This document shows positions 62,001 to 64,000 of a DNA stretch of 64,000 nucleotides, one piece after another (within the stretch, counting starts at the first letter, position 1; each line of letters opens with the position of its first letter). Under the pieces are notes generated by a model. That model ran no database searches. It was not told where the DNA came from and worked only from the letters and a program-made list of their open reading frames with translations. A program made the translations under genes and the position numbers. The DNA lies in assembly GCF_032854445.1 (NCBI RefSeq), contig NC_088305.1, positions 22,980,955-23,044,954 on the forward strand, written 5' to 3'. Origin of the DNA: Liolophura sinensis. Its lineage: Eukaryota; Mollusca; Polyplacophora; Chitonida; Chitonidae.

Positions 62001-62914
62001 CATGAGGATTTTGGAATGCATTTTTGTGCAGCCACATCAATGGCATTAAGTACATTATCTGCAAAAATATCAACATCATTATTATACACATCCTGAGAAA
62101 AAGACCTCAAACATTCTTCTTTGTATACATCCCAGTTTGCCCTTTTCACACACCATCTGGGAGGCTGGCCTACAGGATTCACATGGTGGTCTATATTACA
62201 GGTGACTAGAACTGGTAAGTGGTCGCTAGGACAAGGGCTTATGGTATCAACGAACCAATTAAAAGACAGACCTATATCTGCTGAGCAAAGAGTAAGGTCT
62301 AAGTGAGACAGATTACCAGAATGAGGATCTACACGAGTGCCCGTCCCATCATTTAAAACACACATTTCATAATCATTAACTAGAGCAGTCATTACCCTTC
62401 CATTGAAATTCGTTGTAATGCTACCCCATAAGGGTCCGTAAGCGTTAAAGTCCCCACACAATATATAAGTGCTATTAATATAAGACATAAGAGTATCAAA
62501 ATCTTTTCTATCAATACGACTAGAAGGATTGTATATATTAACAACACTTGTGGGTGCACCAGACCTCGTAGCAATATTAAAACATTGTGCCTCAATACTG
62601 TTAAAGGGAGGTAACTTTAGTTCTGAAAAGGATAGGCCGTCTTTTAGAAGCATGGCCAGGCCCCCTCTCCCGTCTGTATTCCTATCCATTCTACCTATAA
62701 AATACCCAGGGTAAGTAAAATCCATATGTGGCTTTAAAAAAGTTTCTTGAAGACATATAACATGAGGAGCGGGCTTAAGATTTTGAATATAACACTTGAA
62801 TTCCTCTCCATGAGCGCCAAGACCGCAAATATTTTGATGTAACATGTTAAAACTCATTGATAATAGAGGTAAAACAAGATAGGAATATATATTTATATTA
62901 TATAAAGGATACAT
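59084..62914 (-). pseudogene. LINE ORF2: endonuclease, reverse transcriptase, RNase H
   Basis: The reading is split over four frames: 62914-61475, 61716-60748, 60821-59424 and 59503-59084. In order: APE-like endonuclease ('CLQETFL', 'CGDFNAYGPLWG', 'SDHLPVLV'); reverse transcriptase ('SYRPIALTSCLCKVMER', 'VFLDIEKAYDMVW', 'NGVPQGSVLSPTLF', 'FADD'); RNase H ('VYTDASKC', 'AELTAI', 'LTDSLSS', 'DWVPAHVGIVGNEMADSLAK'); and a C-terminal zinc knuckle (C-x2-C-x7-H-x4-C, 'CDVCLINDD...'). All catalytic acidic residues I can locate are present. Frame changes occur near 61532 (T6 run), near 60790 and near 59440 (T7 run). ORF2 copies the element's RNA into DNA at a nicked target. As written it gives no full-length protein. 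Confidence 0.85.
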
Positions 62915-64000
62915 TATGAATGTTCACCATCCGAGGACACAGTAAATAGAATATTGTTCAGTCTTTTAAAATCAACAGCCTCAGAGTCAAGACGACTCTG
63001 AGCGATGCTAAACACTACTTGTACCAAACTCTTAGGGTCTTCGATTTCGAAGACTTTTATTAGTATTTCCGAAAAGATGGCGATAAGCCTTGTGGCCATT
63101 GTGAAGGACATATCGTCTGTCTGAGTGGGTTCACCACGTGGGGTTTGAGTAGCTATGGACCTAAGGATTGGCTTGACGGGTGTAATCGTAATAGAATGGG
63201 GCTGTTCAGGGGGGGGGGGGGGGTATCTACTACCGGCCCTTCTGTTAGAGCTCGCTCATTTGACCCCTCTGGGTAAATTCTATGGGGGTTATCTTCTTCA
63301 CGTACTGATTTTAAAGCATCAGCAAAAGAAATTTTCTTGGTAACCTTTATGAACTGCGCTTTACATACCTGCTTTCTATATGGGCAACCCATATACGCCG
63401 AGCTATGGCTCAGGGACACGCAGTTGACACATTTGGGGCGATCCAGGTTGTGGCATTCATCAAATGTATGGGGGCCGCCACATCTTGGGCATCGCTGGCG
63501 CCCCCTACATTCCCCTGAAATATGCCCAAAGGACTGACATTTGAAGCAACGTATGGCGGGTGGAACATATTGCTTGACAGGAAATATTTCGTAACCGAGA
63601 GAAACTTCTTCCGGTAGTGCATCCGAATTAAAATATAACAACATACATTTGGTTTTAGTTTTTTCCTTCCCTTTAGTCAGACGCTGTACTTTCGTTACTT
63701 TGTATTTTTTCAGTGCTTGTTGTACTTCTTCTTCAGTGATGTCTTCCCCTAACCCATAAATCACCCCACGTGAAAGGGTGATATTGGAGTGCAGCCTGCA
63801 GGAGACATCTCTTCCCATCAGCGTTGTTATGCTGAGTGCCTTTTTGACTTGAGTGGCACTATTACAAACAATCATTAGGTCTTTACCGTTAATTTTCTTT
63901 ACTTGTTTTACATTGCCAATTGCTTGTTGTAAACTCTGACCAAATTTAATTGGGTTCCACCCAGTGACGGGTAAGCCCCCCATAGATGAAATTACAACAT
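62914..64000 (-). pseudogene. LINE ORF1 (gag-like, three zinc knuckles), partial
   Basis: The first in-frame ATG seen is at 63983, but the frame is open to the window edge, so the true start may be outside. After an N-terminal RNA-binding-like half come three CCHC knuckles: C-x2-C-x4-H-x4-C ('CFKCQSFGHISGEC'), C-x2-C-x3-H-x4-C ('CPRCGGPHTFDEC') and C-x2-C-x4-H-x6-C ('CVNCVSLSH'). The frame shifts in a run of about 13 G (63210-63223, + strand); without the shift the protein continues as 'SIATQTPRGEPTQTDD', 'MATRLIAIFSEILIKVF' to TAA at 62916-62914. ORF1 proteins package LINE RNA. The stop overlaps the ORF2 start as TAATG. Confidence 0.8.

Larger units (their letters stand above)
58472..64000 (-). 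mobile_element. I-group non-LTR retrotransposon, 5' end outside window
   Basis: Read on the - strand: ORF1 (64000 to 62914), ORF2 (62914 to 59084), then a 3' region to about 58472, where sequence shared with the other GT flanks stops. The RNase H domain after RT, the APE-type endonuclease and the CCHC motifs in both ORFs place it in the broad I group (I, Nimb and relatives). It is inserted in the GT3 3' flank, replacing the MS1/lipocalin part expected there. The 3' border is inferred from loss of similarity; a (A)23 run at about 58731-58754 lies within it in the opposite sense to a poly(A) tail. Confidence 0.8.

Overview
The window looks like nuclear DNA of an invertebrate animal, most likely a mollusc. 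It is AT-rich, has spliced genes with GT/AG introns, abundant tRNA-derived SINE copies with a tail type I associate with molluscs, a Tc1-like DNA transposon, an I-group LINE carrying RNase H, MITEs and large minisatellites. The organism call is inference; nothing in the sequence names a species. There are few host genes and much duplication.

Layout. The window is built from repeats of one cassette, all on the + strand: a long noncoding block A (about 6-8 kb), a leader, a single-exon glycosyltransferase-like gene (GT), its 3' flank, a 47-bp minisatellite (MS1), a TATA box, and a lipocalin gene whose first intron is a 60-bp minisatellite (MS2). Block A occurs at 1-7127 (A1), 9073-16250 (A2), 46431-54700 (A3) and as a fragment at 32225-32860 (A4). 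GT1 (17715-18695) is intact, GT2 (36753-37733) has a nonsense codon, and GT3 (56181-57162) has a one-base frameshift. The first lipocalin (22543-31553) gives a complete seven-exon model of 215 residues. The second (40697-43424) has lost four exons and its start frame. Thus one working and one or two broken copies of each gene are visible. The A2-GT1 and A3-GT3 segments are almost identical about 38 kb apart, so either a very recent duplication or duplicated haplotypes in the assembly is possible.

Mobile DNA. A 1498-bp Tc1-like element with a TA duplication sits in the GT2 leader; the same site is empty beside GT1 and GT3. The right end (about 58472-64000) holds most of a non-LTR retrotransposon on the - strand: ORF1 with three zinc knuckles, then ORF2 with endonuclease, RT, RNase H and a C-terminal zinc knuckle. 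The ORFs are joined by a TAATG stop/start overlap and broken by four frame shifts, three of them at homopolymers.

How the parts relate. GT would act in the Golgi as a type II membrane enzyme; the lipocalin would be secreted and bind a small hydrophobic ligand. Nothing in the sequence shows that they work together. They are simply neighbours that were duplicated together.

The most interesting structure is lipocalin intron 1. In both copies it begins exactly where the 60-bp array begins and ends ten bases into a partial unit that supplies the AG, so the lengths are 64 x 60 + 10 and 15 x 60 + 10. It looks like a small intron that grew by whole-unit tandem duplication.
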